Below are positions 35,380-41,730 of a DNA stretch of 64,000 nt, piece after piece. The DNA is taken from NCBI RefSeq assembly GCF_025371035.1, contig NZ_JANZXB010000011.1, forward strand, positions 93,247-157,246. The letters are read 5' to 3'. The stretch is from Sphingomonas sp. LC-1. Its GTDB lineage: Bacteria; Pseudomonadota; Alphaproteobacteria; Sphingomonadales; Sphingomonadaceae. Positions within the stretch are counted from its first letter, which is position 1, and each line of letters starts with the position of its first letter. Made by a program: the position numbers and the translations under genes. The notes under the pieces were generated by a model that did not search any database, was not told the DNA's origin, and saw only the letters and a list, made by a program, of their open reading frames with translations.

Positions 35380-35508
35380 GTGACCAAGCGCCTCCGAGGT
35401 CGCGCAGCCGTTCAGCAGCGCCGCCGCCGCCTTGCCGATGAACCCCTTTGCCGCCTCTGTGCCGAGCACGGTACGCCGTTTCCCCACGCAACGATCAACC
35501 CGAGCTGA
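35380..35508 (+). CDS. Small CxxC protein, HNH N-terminus-like (42 aa)
   Basis: From GTG at 35380. VTKRLRGRAAVQQRRRRLAD then EPLCRLCAEHG resembles the start of phage HNH proteins before their catalytic part. It ends after 42 codons, 11 bases before the real HNH gene. It may be a remnant or a small nucleic-acid-binding protein. Confidence 0.45.
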   Translation: MTKRLRGRAAVQQRRRRLADEPLCRLCAEHGTPFPHATINPS

Positions 35509-35519
35509 GAGCGCACGCG

Positions 35520-35855
35520 ATGGCATGGCCTACCACCAGCAGGCACGCGCGGGGCTACGGCACCGCTCACGACAAGATGCGGGCGCATCTCATGCGTACC
35601 GTTATTCTCTGTGAGGAATGCACCCGCAAAGGCGAGATCGCGACCGGCACGATTGCCGATCACATCAAGCCATTGGCCAAAGGCGGCGGGAGCGACCGCA
35701 GCAACTATCAGCTGCTCTGTAAGGCGTGCTCGGACGCTAAGACTTTGGCCGACCGCGGCGCAAAGGCCAAAGCGTCGACCGGCGCGACAGGTGTTGATGG
35801 CTGGCCGACCGATCCGCGACACCCTTGGAACGAGCGCCGACCCCGGGGGGGATAG
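35520..35855 (+). CDS. Helper HNH endonuclease (HK97 gp74-like)
   Basis: 111 residues from ATG at 35520. HNH core: ILCEECTRKGEIATGTIADH, IKPLAKGGGSDRSNYQLLC, KACSDAK, PTDPRHPW. In HK97-like phages an HNH protein next to terminase is needed for cos cleavage. A near copy lies in the nested element at 39259. Confidence 0.9.
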   Translation: MAWPTTSRHARGYGTAHDKMRAHLMRTVILCEECTRKGEIATGTIADHIKPLAKGGGSDRSNYQLLCKACSDAKTLADRGAKAKASTGATGVDGWPTDPRHPWNERRPRGG

Positions 35856-35877
35856 GGAAAGTCGGGAGGGCGCGCCC

Positions 35878-35926
35878 TCTAGGACCGACGATCCCCTTCG
35901 CTTCATCGCTAATACAGGATTTGCTC
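35878..35926 (+). promoter_or_regulatory. Cos-like conserved non-coding segment, helper copy
   Basis: The gap between HNH and terS begins TCTAGGACCGACGATCCC and ends AATACAGGATTTGCTC just before the terS ATG. A same-length segment with 39 of 49 bases identical by hand count lies after the nested element's HNH gene (39622-39670), where no terminase follows. Conservation without coding, at the place where HK97-like phages keep cos, makes it a candidate packaging site. Confidence 0.6.
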
Positions 35927-35928
35927 AC

Positions 35929-36411
35929 ATGGCTCGTCGCCCGCGCATCGACAGCGCGGCGGCGGCGGTGTCGACGATGGCGCTGGCCGCTCGCGACCTG
36001 TCGCCGCCCGCGCATGTGTTCCTCCGCCCAGGCGATATGCCGTTCTGGGACAGCGTCATCTCGGAAAAGCCGAAGTCGGAATGGACCGAGAGCGATTTGC
36101 TTGTCGCTGCCAATCTGGCCCGCGCCATGGCCGATGCTGAAATGGTCTCGACCATGTCCGTCGGTCAGCGCGGCAATGTGAAGGGCAAGGTCAAGCAGGC
36201 GTTCGTGATCAAGAGTATCGGCGCCGTCGACAAGTTGGCCCGCCGGATCGTGACGCTGCGCCGCGCGCTGGGCTTGGACAACCGAGCCAAGAATGGCGAG
36301 CAGCGGGACGTGAATAAGCGTCGCGAGCACGCGCATGAAATCGAGGCGGGCCGGAACCCGCTGACCGATGACGGGGACAGCCTCCTGGCGAGGCCTGCCG
36401 GTAGCGCGTGA
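35929..36411 (+). CDS. terS: Terminase small subunit, P27 family
   Basis: 160 residues from ATG at 35929. HVFLRPGDMPFWDSVISEKP, EWTESDLLVAANLARAMADA and KSIGAVDKLARRIVTLRRAL match P27-type small terminases, which recognise the packaging site. The stop overlaps the large terminase GTG start as GTGA, so the pair is coupled, although the large subunit is now split. Confidence 0.85.
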   Translation: MARRPRIDSAAAAVSTMALAARDLSPPAHVFLRPGDMPFWDSVISEKPKSEWTESDLLVAANLARAMADAEMVSTMSVGQRGNVKGKVKQAFVIKSIGAVDKLARRIVTLRRALGLDNRAKNGEQRDVNKRREHAHEIEAGRNPLTDDGDSLLARPAGSA

Positions 36412-36470
36412 CGCGCGGCGAGCGGGTCATCGCCTTCATCCATCGGTATTGCCTGGTCCCGGCAATTTAG
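36408..36470 (+). pseudogene. terL: Terminase large subunit, 5' fragment split by nested element
   Basis: GTG at 36408, coupled to terS. It reads VTRGERVIAFIHRYCLVP and then enters the element at the 7-base core TGGTCCC (36454-36460), giving a short stop at 36468. The residues are the typical large-terminase start that precedes E-G-K-L-V-G-K-P, which is found in frame at 43794. On loss of the element the gene would again read through: 17 codons here plus 486 residues from 43791 onward. Confidence 0.92.
36448..36466. repeat. Left attachment site of nested element
   Basis: ATTGCC-TGGTCCC-GGCAAT: inverted 6-base arms around the 7-base core, the layout of tyrosine-recombinase core sites with a 7-bp overlap region. 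The left arm belongs to terL and the right arm to the element. The rebuilt attB is TTGCCTGGTCCCCGAAGG plus CAA, itself with TTGCCT/AGGCAA arms. Confidence 0.8.
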
Positions 36471-36471
36471 A

Positions 36472-36647
36472 TTGACGCAAAAACAGGGCTCAAACCCGCA
36501 GAAAACTGCCATTTCTTGGGGGCTTCGGCCCCCTTTTTTGTGGCCTGTTGGATTACCAAACCATCACATAAGAAACGGCGGATTTCCGGGCTTTTTCGCG
36601 AAGGTCCGGCGGGTCCGTGACGCATGGAGTGACGCATGAGTGACGCA
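36472..36647. repeat. GACGCA arm-type repeats, left end of nested element
   Basis: TTGACGCA at 36472, then GTGACGCA at 36617, 36629 and 36640 (spacing 12 and 11 bases). The last overlaps the start of the excisionase-like gene. The same GACGCA unit recurs at the right end of the element. Likely integrase/excisionase arm sites, possibly also autoregulatory. Confidence 0.65.
36518..36539 (+). terminator. Strong intrinsic terminator at left end of nested element
   Basis: GGGGGC-TTCG-GCCCCC followed by TTTTTT, only 60 bases inside the element. It would stop transcripts entering from the helper terS/terL start and so insulate element genes from helper late transcription. Confidence 0.9.
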
Positions 36648-36851
36648 CAACCGATGAGCGAAACCGACCTGCTATATGGGGTCGACCAGATCGCCGAGCA
36701 TCTGAAAATGACCCGGCGACAGGTCTATCACCTGCATGACCAAGGGCACCTCCCGACGTTCAAGATCGGCGGCAAGGTGTGCGCTCGCCGGTCGACGCTG
36801 GCAAAGCACTTTGCGGCCCAAGAGGCGGCGCAGAAGGTCGGCAAGGAATGA
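36636..36851 (+). CDS. AlpA/excisionase-like HTH protein of nested element
   Basis: 71 residues from ATG at 36636 (ATG at 36654 is possible). The MerR-like HTH reads YGVDQIAEHLKMTRRQVYHL then GHLPTFKIGGKVCARRSTL, as in phage and island excisionases. Its start lies on a GACGCA repeat, so it may control itself and excision. First gene of an ATGA-linked run. Confidence 0.8.
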   Translation: MSDAQPMSETDLLYGVDQIAEHLKMTRRQVYHLHDQGHLPTFKIGGKVCARRSTLAKHFAAQEAAQKVGKE

Positions 36852-37054
36852 CGCGCGGGCCCACGACACCAGATCGCGAGACGCTGGAAGCCGTCATGCT
36901 AATGCGGGTCGGCGGCGGATGGGCGGTCGGCATCGGCTGTCTTGTCGCGGGAGAGATTGGGCGGGAGCGTTCGTCGTATCTGACGGACCGGGAAGCCCAA
37001 GCGGCGGCGCTCGACCTGGCTGACCGTCATGACCTGATCGTGGTGCGCGCGTGA
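36848..37054 (+). CDS. Hypothetical protein of nested element (68 aa)
   Basis: ATGA overlap with the excisionase-like gene, GTGA overlap with the next. ETLEAVMLMRVGGGWAVGIG, then an alpha/beta end (DREAQAAALDLADRHDLIVV). Not recognised. Confidence 0.6.
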   Translation: MTRGPTTPDRETLEAVMLMRVGGGWAVGIGCLVAGEIGRERSSYLTDREAQAAALDLADRHDLIVVRA

Positions 37055-37254
37055 CCGAGGGCGACGCCGGGCGGATTGTCATAGCTCCGGGCGTGGGCGG
37101 CGCGTGGATGCGGTTCGAAGGGATGAAGCACCCCCCCGTTCCTGCGGTCCGATGGCTTCCCGATATGGCGGCGGCGCGAACGTTCGCGATTGTCATGCAC
37201 CAGTGCCACGGGTGGCGCATCGAGGAAGAATATCCCGACGCGGTGCAATCATGA
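37051..37254 (+). CDS. Hypothetical protein of nested element (67 aa)
   Basis: GTG start at 37051. RIVIAPGVGGAWMRFEGMKH and FAIVMHQCHGWRIEEEYPD. Not recognised. Overlaps the next start as ATGA. Confidence 0.6.
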   Translation: MTEGDAGRIVIAPGVGGAWMRFEGMKHPPVPAVRWLPDMAAARTFAIVMHQCHGWRIEEEYPDAVQS

Positions 37255-37547
37255 GCCGGGTAGCGACTGATTGGGCGGCAAAACAGCGCCCCCCGCAAGC
37301 GATGGACAAGCTGGTGCTATGGGCGCTGGCAGACGCTCACAATCGGGAGAAGGGTTGCGCCTATCCTTCGATCGCCGCTGTCGAAGAGTTCACCGGCTGG
37401 CGGCGGCGCGCGATCGTCGACAGCCTCGCCCGCCTAGCTGACGCCGGGATGATAATTGATACCGGCGACCGGATCGGCCGCACCCGACAGGTGAAGGTCT
37501 GGCGGTTCCCGTTCGACGCCGAAAGGGTGCGGGATATGCACCCTTAA
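37251..37547 (+). CDS. Winged-HTH replication-type protein of nested element, probably shortened
   Basis: 98 residues. WAAKQRPPQAMDKLVLWALA, CAYPSIAAVEEFTGWRRRAI, LARLADAGMII is the same winged-HTH plan as the helper's replication protein at 33072, without the second domain. It ends at ERVRDMHP; the following 100 bases repeat the coding theme of that end (KGAGDAH in another frame), suggesting that a longer repeat-rich C-terminus was lost to a frameshift or stop. Confidence 0.65.
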   Translation: MSRVATDWAAKQRPPQAMDKLVLWALADAHNREKGCAYPSIAAVEEFTGWRRRAIVDSLARLADAGMIIDTGDRIGRTRQVKVWRFPFDAERVRDMHP

Positions 37548-37953
37548 ACCGACCTGAAAGACTGCCTTAGCGTGCACCCTTTCGGACCGGGAAAGGGTGC
37601 AGGAGATGCACACGGAACCTTTATACTAGATACTAGGGTCGCGATCCCTTTCCGAACGCCTCACCAAATTGAACCGTTCACGCCGAGCCGGGGAGCGTCA
37701 GCGACCCCGCACCGTAGCGTCAGCGGTAGGTGCGGAATGATAGGGCGGGACCTGCGCCCCATAGACCGAACACTCTGCGAGGCATCCGCGCGCGAGCGGT
37801 CACGCAATGTCACGCGGTGTCACGCAATGTCACGGGACAGGGGCGCAACTCCTGCACCCCGCACCGCCTGCACCCCGACCCCCGAAATCCCTTCCCCCCG
37901 AAGCGACTGCACCCCGAAGCGACTTCGGGGGATGCATCGGCATGGAGATGACC
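37548..37953. other. 406-base gap of nested element, candidate replication origin
   Basis: No convincing gene. It starts with two GAAAGGGTGC boxes (one in the preceding gene end, one near 37590), then a plain stretch, then four tandem 10-base iterons (37799-37836), then clustered CTGCACCCCG and CCCCGAAGCGAC repeats up to 37928. Tandem iterons next to a Rep-type gene are what a small replicon origin looks like. Confidence 0.55.
37799..37836. repeat. Iterons of nested element
   Basis: GTCACGCAAT at 37799, GTCACGCGGT at 37809, GTCACGCAAT at 37819 and GTCACGGG at 37829, head to tail with exact 10-base spacing, one turn of the helix. They would put bound protein on one face, as at iteron origins. 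Confidence 0.7.
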
Positions 37954-38685
37954 ATGACAGCAATTGTGCCCTTCAACTTCGATTCCACGCCGATCCGCGT
38001 GCAGGTGATCGACGGCGCGCCGTGGTTCGTCGCGATCGATGTGTGCACCGTACTCGACATTGCGCACCACCTCGACGCGCTGTCTCGCCTCGATGAGGAC
38101 GAAAGGGGGTCGCTAGTAGTCGATACCCTTGGCGGGCGGCAGCGCCTGTCGGCGATCAATGAGAGCGGTATGTGGAAGCTGGTGCTTCGGAGCCGGAAGC
38201 CCGCCGCGAAACGCTTGGTCCGCTGGCTCACGTCGGAGGTTCTTCCATCAATCCGGAAAACCGGCGGGTACGGTGCGCCTGCGGCGGCGCTGGACCTTCA
38301 AGATCCGACCGTGCTGCACCGGCTGCTGCTCGACCATACGGGACGGGCAATGGCGATCGAGGCGCGCGTCGCGGAACTTGAGCCCCAGGCGGCGGCGCTC
38401 GCTCGCCTGACGGATGCTGAGGGCGCGCTATGCGTGACGGATGCCGCCAAGGCGCTGGGTGTGCAGCCCAAGCGGTTGTTCGCCTGGCTGGAGCAAAACG
38501 GCTGGATATACCGACGCGCGGGCGGGTCGCACTGGATCGGCTATCAGGCGAAGGTCGCGGCGGGGCTGATCGAGCACAAGGTATCGCGCATCCGTGTGGA
38601 GCGTGGCCCCGACAAGATGCGCGAGCAGGCGCTCATTACCCCGAAGGGGCTCGCCAAGCTGGCCGAGATCGGAGCGGGTCAATGA
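37954..38685 (+). CDS. BRO-N / KilAC phage antirepressor of nested element
   Basis: 243 residues from ATG at 37954, with GGAG 6 bases upstream; the frame is open from 37807 across the iterons. N-terminal BRO domain: IVPFNFDSTPIRVQVIDGAP, FVAIDVCTVLDI, WLTSEVLPSIRKTGGY. C-terminal KilAC domain: TDAAKALGVQPKRLFAWLEQ, NGWIYRR, TPKGLAKLAEI. Such proteins antagonise phage repressors or regulate early genes. In a satellite it could respond to or act on helper control; inferred. Confidence 0.88.
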   Translation: MTAIVPFNFDSTPIRVQVIDGAPWFVAIDVCTVLDIAHHLDALSRLDEDERGSLVVDTLGGRQRLSAINESGMWKLVLRSRKPAAKRLVRWLTSEVLPSIRKTGGYGAPAAALDLQDPTVLHRLLLDHTGRAMAIEARVAELEPQAAALARLTDAEGALCVTDAAKALGVQPKRLFAWLEQNGWIYRRAGGSHWIGYQAKVAAGLIEHKVSRIRVERGPDKMREQALITPKGLAKLAEIGAGQ

Positions 38686-38930
38686 AGCCGGGAAGCGCGA
38701 CTGACGCGACAGTGGCTGCGTTCAAGGCTGCCATGGACGCGGCCCCTGACACGCTGACGGGATGCTTAGCGTTGATCGGCGCGGCGGCGGCGTGTCACGA
38801 AATGCTGGGCCCATCGTTGCCGCCGGGTCGCGCGGACGAGCTGCTGCAAATCTTGAGCTTCGCGGCGGCGATCCTGATTGAGGATGGGCGCGGGCCACTC
38901 GACCTCGCCGAGCCCGCCGGGCGCGCGTGA
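38682..38930 (+). CDS. Hypothetical protein of nested element (82 aa)
   Basis: ATGA overlap with the antirepressor. All-helical, Ala/Leu-rich (TVAAFKAAMDAAPDTLTGCL, ELLQILSFAAAILIEDG). Not recognised. Followed by a 22-codon frame (38930-38998) sharing one base with its stop, too short to judge. Confidence 0.55.
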   Translation: MKPGSATDATVAAFKAAMDAAPDTLTGCLALIGAAAACHEMLGPSLPPGRADELLQILSFAAAILIEDGRGPLDLAEPAGRA

Positions 38931-38943
38931 TGCAGGCGCGTCG

Positions 38944-38990
38944 TGTCCCTGCTATGTCCCTAGGGACAGGCGCGGGACAATCGAGGGACA
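38944..38990. promoter_or_regulatory. TGTCCCT palindromic operator-like cluster
   Basis: TGTCCCT at 38944, the perfect palindrome TGTCCCTAGGGACA at 38955-38968, and AGGGACA at 38984-38990. It stands 20 bases before the next gene and its ribosome site, which suits a regulator binding site or an RNA hairpin controlling the packaging-related half of the element. Confidence 0.5.
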
Positions 38991-39010
38991 GCGCATAAGG
39001 AGGAAGCCTG

Positions 39011-39259
39011 ATGTTCACCGACACCCGCCCCGGAGAGCGTGCCGTTGCGGATCGCCTCATGTCGGTGCTGACCGAGATGCACGGCGAGGGCGTGCATGTT
39101 GCCGACCTGACCGGAGGGGCTGCGATCCTGCTATGCACGCTGATGGACAGCTATGGCGGGCCGGGCAGGACGCCGACCTTTCTTCGCGGCCTCGCCGATC
39201 GATACGAGGCTGACCCGCTGACCGCATCGAGGCCATCGGCGAGCCGGTCCCGCAACTGA
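39011..39259 (+). CDS. Hypothetical protein of nested element (82 aa)
   Basis: ATG at 39011 with AAGGAGGAAG upstream, a strong site. TRPGERAVADRLMSVLTEMH, GAAILLCTLMDSYGGPGR, LRGLADRYEAD; helical. Shares one base with the HNH start (TGATG). Not recognised. Confidence 0.6.
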   Translation: MFTDTRPGERAVADRLMSVLTEMHGEGVHVADLTGGAAILLCTLMDSYGGPGRTPTFLRGLADRYEADPLTASRPSASRSRN

Positions 39260-39576
39260 TGGCATGGGCGAAGACCAGCCGCCACGCGCGGGGCTACGGC
39301 AAGGCGCACGATGCGATGCGCGCCCACCTGATGGCCACCGTGATCCTGTGCGAGGAATGCACGCGCAATAATCGGGTGGCGCCGGGCACGATCGCCGACC
39401 ATATCAAGCCTCTGGCGGACGGCGGCGATGCGAGCCGCAGTAATTACCAGCTGCTATGCAAGCCATGCTCGGACGCCAAGACGATACGGGACAAGGGGCA
39501 GCGACAGCGGGTGCGCGGCGCGTGTGGCGTTGACGGCCTGCCGACCGATCCCTCGCACCCCTGGAACCGACCGTGA
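39259..39576 (+). CDS. HNH endonuclease of nested element, near copy of helper HNH
   Basis: 105 residues. TSRHARGYGKAHDAMRAHLM, ILCEECTRNN, GTIADHIKPLADGGD, RSNYQLLCKPCSDAK and PTDPSHPW line up with the helper HNH at 35520 without gaps over most of their length, roughly 70 percent identical by eye. It keeps all Cys and His residues. Probably nicks or helps cut the cos-like site that follows. Confidence 0.9.
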   Translation: MAWAKTSRHARGYGKAHDAMRAHLMATVILCEECTRNNRVAPGTIADHIKPLADGGDASRSNYQLLCKPCSDAKTIRDKGQRQRVRGACGVDGLPTDPSHPWNRP

Positions 39577-39621
39577 CCTGACCCCCGAGGGGGGGAGGTC
39601 GAAACTTCAAAAGGGGCGCGG

Positions 39622-39670
39622 TCTAGGACCGACGGTCCCTCTTCTTTCATCGCAAATACAGTTTTCGCTC
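39622..39670 (+). promoter_or_regulatory. Cos-like conserved non-coding segment, element copy
   Basis: Begins TCTAGGACCGACGGTCCC and runs 49 bases, matching the helper segment at 35878 base for base in length with 10 differences. In the helper this leads into terS; here it leads to an unrelated small gene, so the match cannot be explained by coding sequence. A shared terminase recognition or cleavage site is the simplest explanation. Confidence 0.6.
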
Positions 39671-39744
39671 TCTGGCTGGCGGATCGCCCCCGCCCCGGCC
39701 TGTTTCCGCGCGTCTGCGCACCACCTGGGGGCGGAGGATAGCTC

Positions 39745-39984
39745 ATGACTGCCGACGATCAGGCGGAGATCACCGATCTGCAACGCCAGCTGCACGCTTA
39801 CATGAACAACCTGATCGCGTCCGGCTTATCGCCCGCGATCGTCACCACCGCCATGCTTGGTGCTGCCAGCGAGCGGGTGTTGCTGGCGAGCAGCCCGACC
39901 ATGACGGCGGCGTGGCTGCGGGGGCATGCTCTGGCCATCGAAAAGTTCGGTCCGGCCATGATTGCGGCGCACGAGGCCGGTTGA
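39745..39984 (+). CDS. Hypothetical protein of nested element at the terS position
   Basis: 79 residues with GGAGG upstream. MTADDQAEITDLQRQLHAYM, then SPAIVTTAMLGAASERVLLA; helical. No resemblance to P27 terminases that I can see. By position between the cos-like segment and the capsid gene it could redirect packaging, but that is only position. The next 218 bases (39985-40202) hold no gene. Confidence 0.6.
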   Translation: MTADDQAEITDLQRQLHAYMNNLIASGLSPAIVTTAMLGAASERVLLASSPTMTAAWLRGHALAIEKFGPAMIAAHEAG

Positions 39985-40202
39985 CCATTCACGGTCTGTT
40001 CTCTATCGATTGAGCCGACCTTGCACGCGAGAGGCTTGCAGGTCCGCCATCATCGAACCAGCGAGAGGCTGGCGCGCGAAGGCGACGAGAGAACCGACCC
40101 GGCCGGGGTGTCCCTGGCGTCAGTTCTAAGACCGTCGACCACGCAGCGAGCGATTGAGGCACCGTGCCCACTGTCCGCTGCGACACAACAAGGGCAATTT
40201 CC

Positions 40203-41366
40203 ATGAAGAAGCGTTCGTTTTTCGCCAGTGCGGCGATCCTTGGCCCCATGACCGCAATCGAGCGGTCGCGCGGTCGTTATATGCGTGGACCGGAAGGCCA
40301 TTCGGGCACCGGCGGGAAGTCGGCCGCCGAGCTGGCCGAGGAAACCAAAACCTACCTCGACAATCGGTTTTTCGCGATCGAGCAGAAGATTGCGCGCGGC
40401 GAGCTTCACGGCGGCGCCGAAGCCCCTCTGACCTGGGGCGGCGAGTTCGTCGAAGCGAAGTCGGAAGACATCGCGGCGCTGGTCAAGAGCCGCGGTCGCC
40501 TGGGAATGGAGGTCAAGGCAACCATCTCGACCCAGACGGGGAGCGGCGGCGGCCTGATCGTTCCGACGCGCGACCAAACCCTGATGATGCCGCAGCGCCG
40601 GCTGACCGTTCGCAATCTGATGACGACCATCGAAGTGTCGAGCAATTCCGTCGAGTATGCCCGCCAGACTGCGCGGCCGACGGGAGCGGATACCGTTGCG
40701 GAACTTGCTCTCAAGCCGGAAAGCGCAATCGCCTTTGACCTGACGACCGCGCCCATTCGGACGATCGCGCACTGGATCCCCGCCTCGCTGCAGGTGCTGG
40801 ACGACGCGCCGCAGCTGCGCGACATGATCGATACCGAATTGCTGTACGGCGTCGCGCTCAAGGAAGAGCAGCAGCTGCTCAACGGTTCGGGCACCGGGCA
40901 GAACCTTACCGGCATGGTGACGGCAGCGACGGCATTCGATCCGGCGGTTCTGACGGCCCTGGGCTTCACGTCCCCCAACCGCATCGACCGCATCGGCGCA
41001 GCGATTTATCAGGCGGCGCTGACCGATGTTCCGCCCGACGGCATCGTTCTGCACCCCTCCGATTGGTGGGCAATGCGTCTCGCCAAGGATGGGCAGGGGA
41101 AATACATCCTGGGCGATCCGGGCGTGGACGTCACTCCGGTCCTGTTCGGTCTCCCTGTCGTGCCGACGCAGGCGCAGGCGGCCGGGCGTTTCCTGGTCGG
41201 TTCGTTCAAGTCGCAGACGGTCTATGATCGGTGGGCACCGCGCGTTGAGGTGTCGACCGAGCACGCCGACTTCTTCGTTCGCAACATGTGCGCGATCCGC
41301 GCCGAAGAGCGCATCGGTTCGGCGATCAAGCGGCCCGAGGCCCTGATTACCGGCACCTTCGCATAA
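40203..41366 (+). CDS. Major capsid protein of nested element (HK97 fold)
   Basis: 387 residues. It aligns with the helper capsid at 47201 along its whole C-terminal body: LMMPQRRLTVRNLM / VELPQRRLTIRSLL, RTIAHW, EEQQLLNGSGTGQNL, DGQGKYILGDP / DGQGRYLIGNP, GLPVVPTQA / GLPVVATQA. The start ILGPMTAIERSRGRYMRGPE also matches the helper start, while the delta/scaffold region between is about 45 residues shorter. The element has no protease or portal, so assembly would need helper proteins. Confidence 0.92.
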   Translation: MKKRSFFASAAILGPMTAIERSRGRYMRGPEGHSGTGGKSAAELAEETKTYLDNRFFAIEQKIARGELHGGAEAPLTWGGEFVEAKSEDIAALVKSRGRLGMEVKATISTQTGSGGGLIVPTRDQTLMMPQRRLTVRNLMTTIEVSSNSVEYARQTARPTGADTVAELALKPESAIAFDLTTAPIRTIAHWIPASLQVLDDAPQLRDMIDTELLYGVALKEEQQLLNGSGTGQNLTGMVTAATAFDPAVLTALGFTSPNRIDRIGAAIYQAALTDVPPDGIVLHPSDWWAMRLAKDGQGKYILGDPGVDVTPVLFGLPVVPTQAQAAGRFLVGSFKSQTVYDRWAPRVEVSTEHADFFVRNMCAIRAEERIGSAIKRPEALITGTFA

Positions 41367-41373
41367 CCGGATC

Positions 41374-41400
41374 GGCTGGCGTTGCTCACCATCGCCAGCC
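41374..41400 (+). terminator. Hairpin after element capsid gene
   Basis: GGCTGGCG (41374-41381) pairs with CGCCAGCC (41393-41400), 8 bases after the capsid stop. No T run. Could trim or stop the capsid transcript. The rest of 41401-41532 has no gene. Confidence 0.5.
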
Positions 41401-41532
41401 GCTAATCCCGTCCAGTGAGCGAGGTCGATGCGGCGCGACCAATAACGGAAAGCCCGATGCCCGGGCGGGTCCCTCTCTGGGGGTTCAGGGCTCAATCGGG
41501 CAACGCCGCCACCTTTCCACAGGAGATAGACC

Positions 41533-41730
41533 ATGGCGAAGCTCGTCAAGACTGTGGCGGCGGGTGCCGCCGTCGTCGCCCTCGCCGCGACCGGGATCGG
41601 TGCAGTGGCCTTCCCGGCATTTGCAGGATCACTCAGCATCTTCGGCATTTCGACTGCCGCCCTTGGCGCGATCAGCACAGGGCAGGCTCGAGCCGGGCCC
41701 TTGCGCCGCCGCCGGAGACGCCATCCATGA
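41533..41730 (+). CDS. Small membrane protein, like the start of a phage tail protein
   Basis: 65 residues with AGGAG upstream. MAKLVKTVAAGAAVVALAAT then a Gly/Ala/Phe-rich hydrophobic run, the type of N-terminus seen on central tail proteins such as the helper's at 57150. It ends in an Arg-rich tail (LRRRRRRHP) that looks like a frame change. Probably the stump of a tail gene, though the ATGA overlap with the next gene shows the join is now in use. Confidence 0.5.
   Translation: MAKLVKTVAAGAAVVALAATGIGAVAFPAFAGSLSIFGISTAALGAISTGQARAGPLRRRRRRHP

Noticed and set aside
39985-40202. Possible structured RNA upstream of the element capsid gene
   Set aside because: Some GAGAGGCT-type short repeats but no convincing fold or promoter by eye; left as an empty gap.
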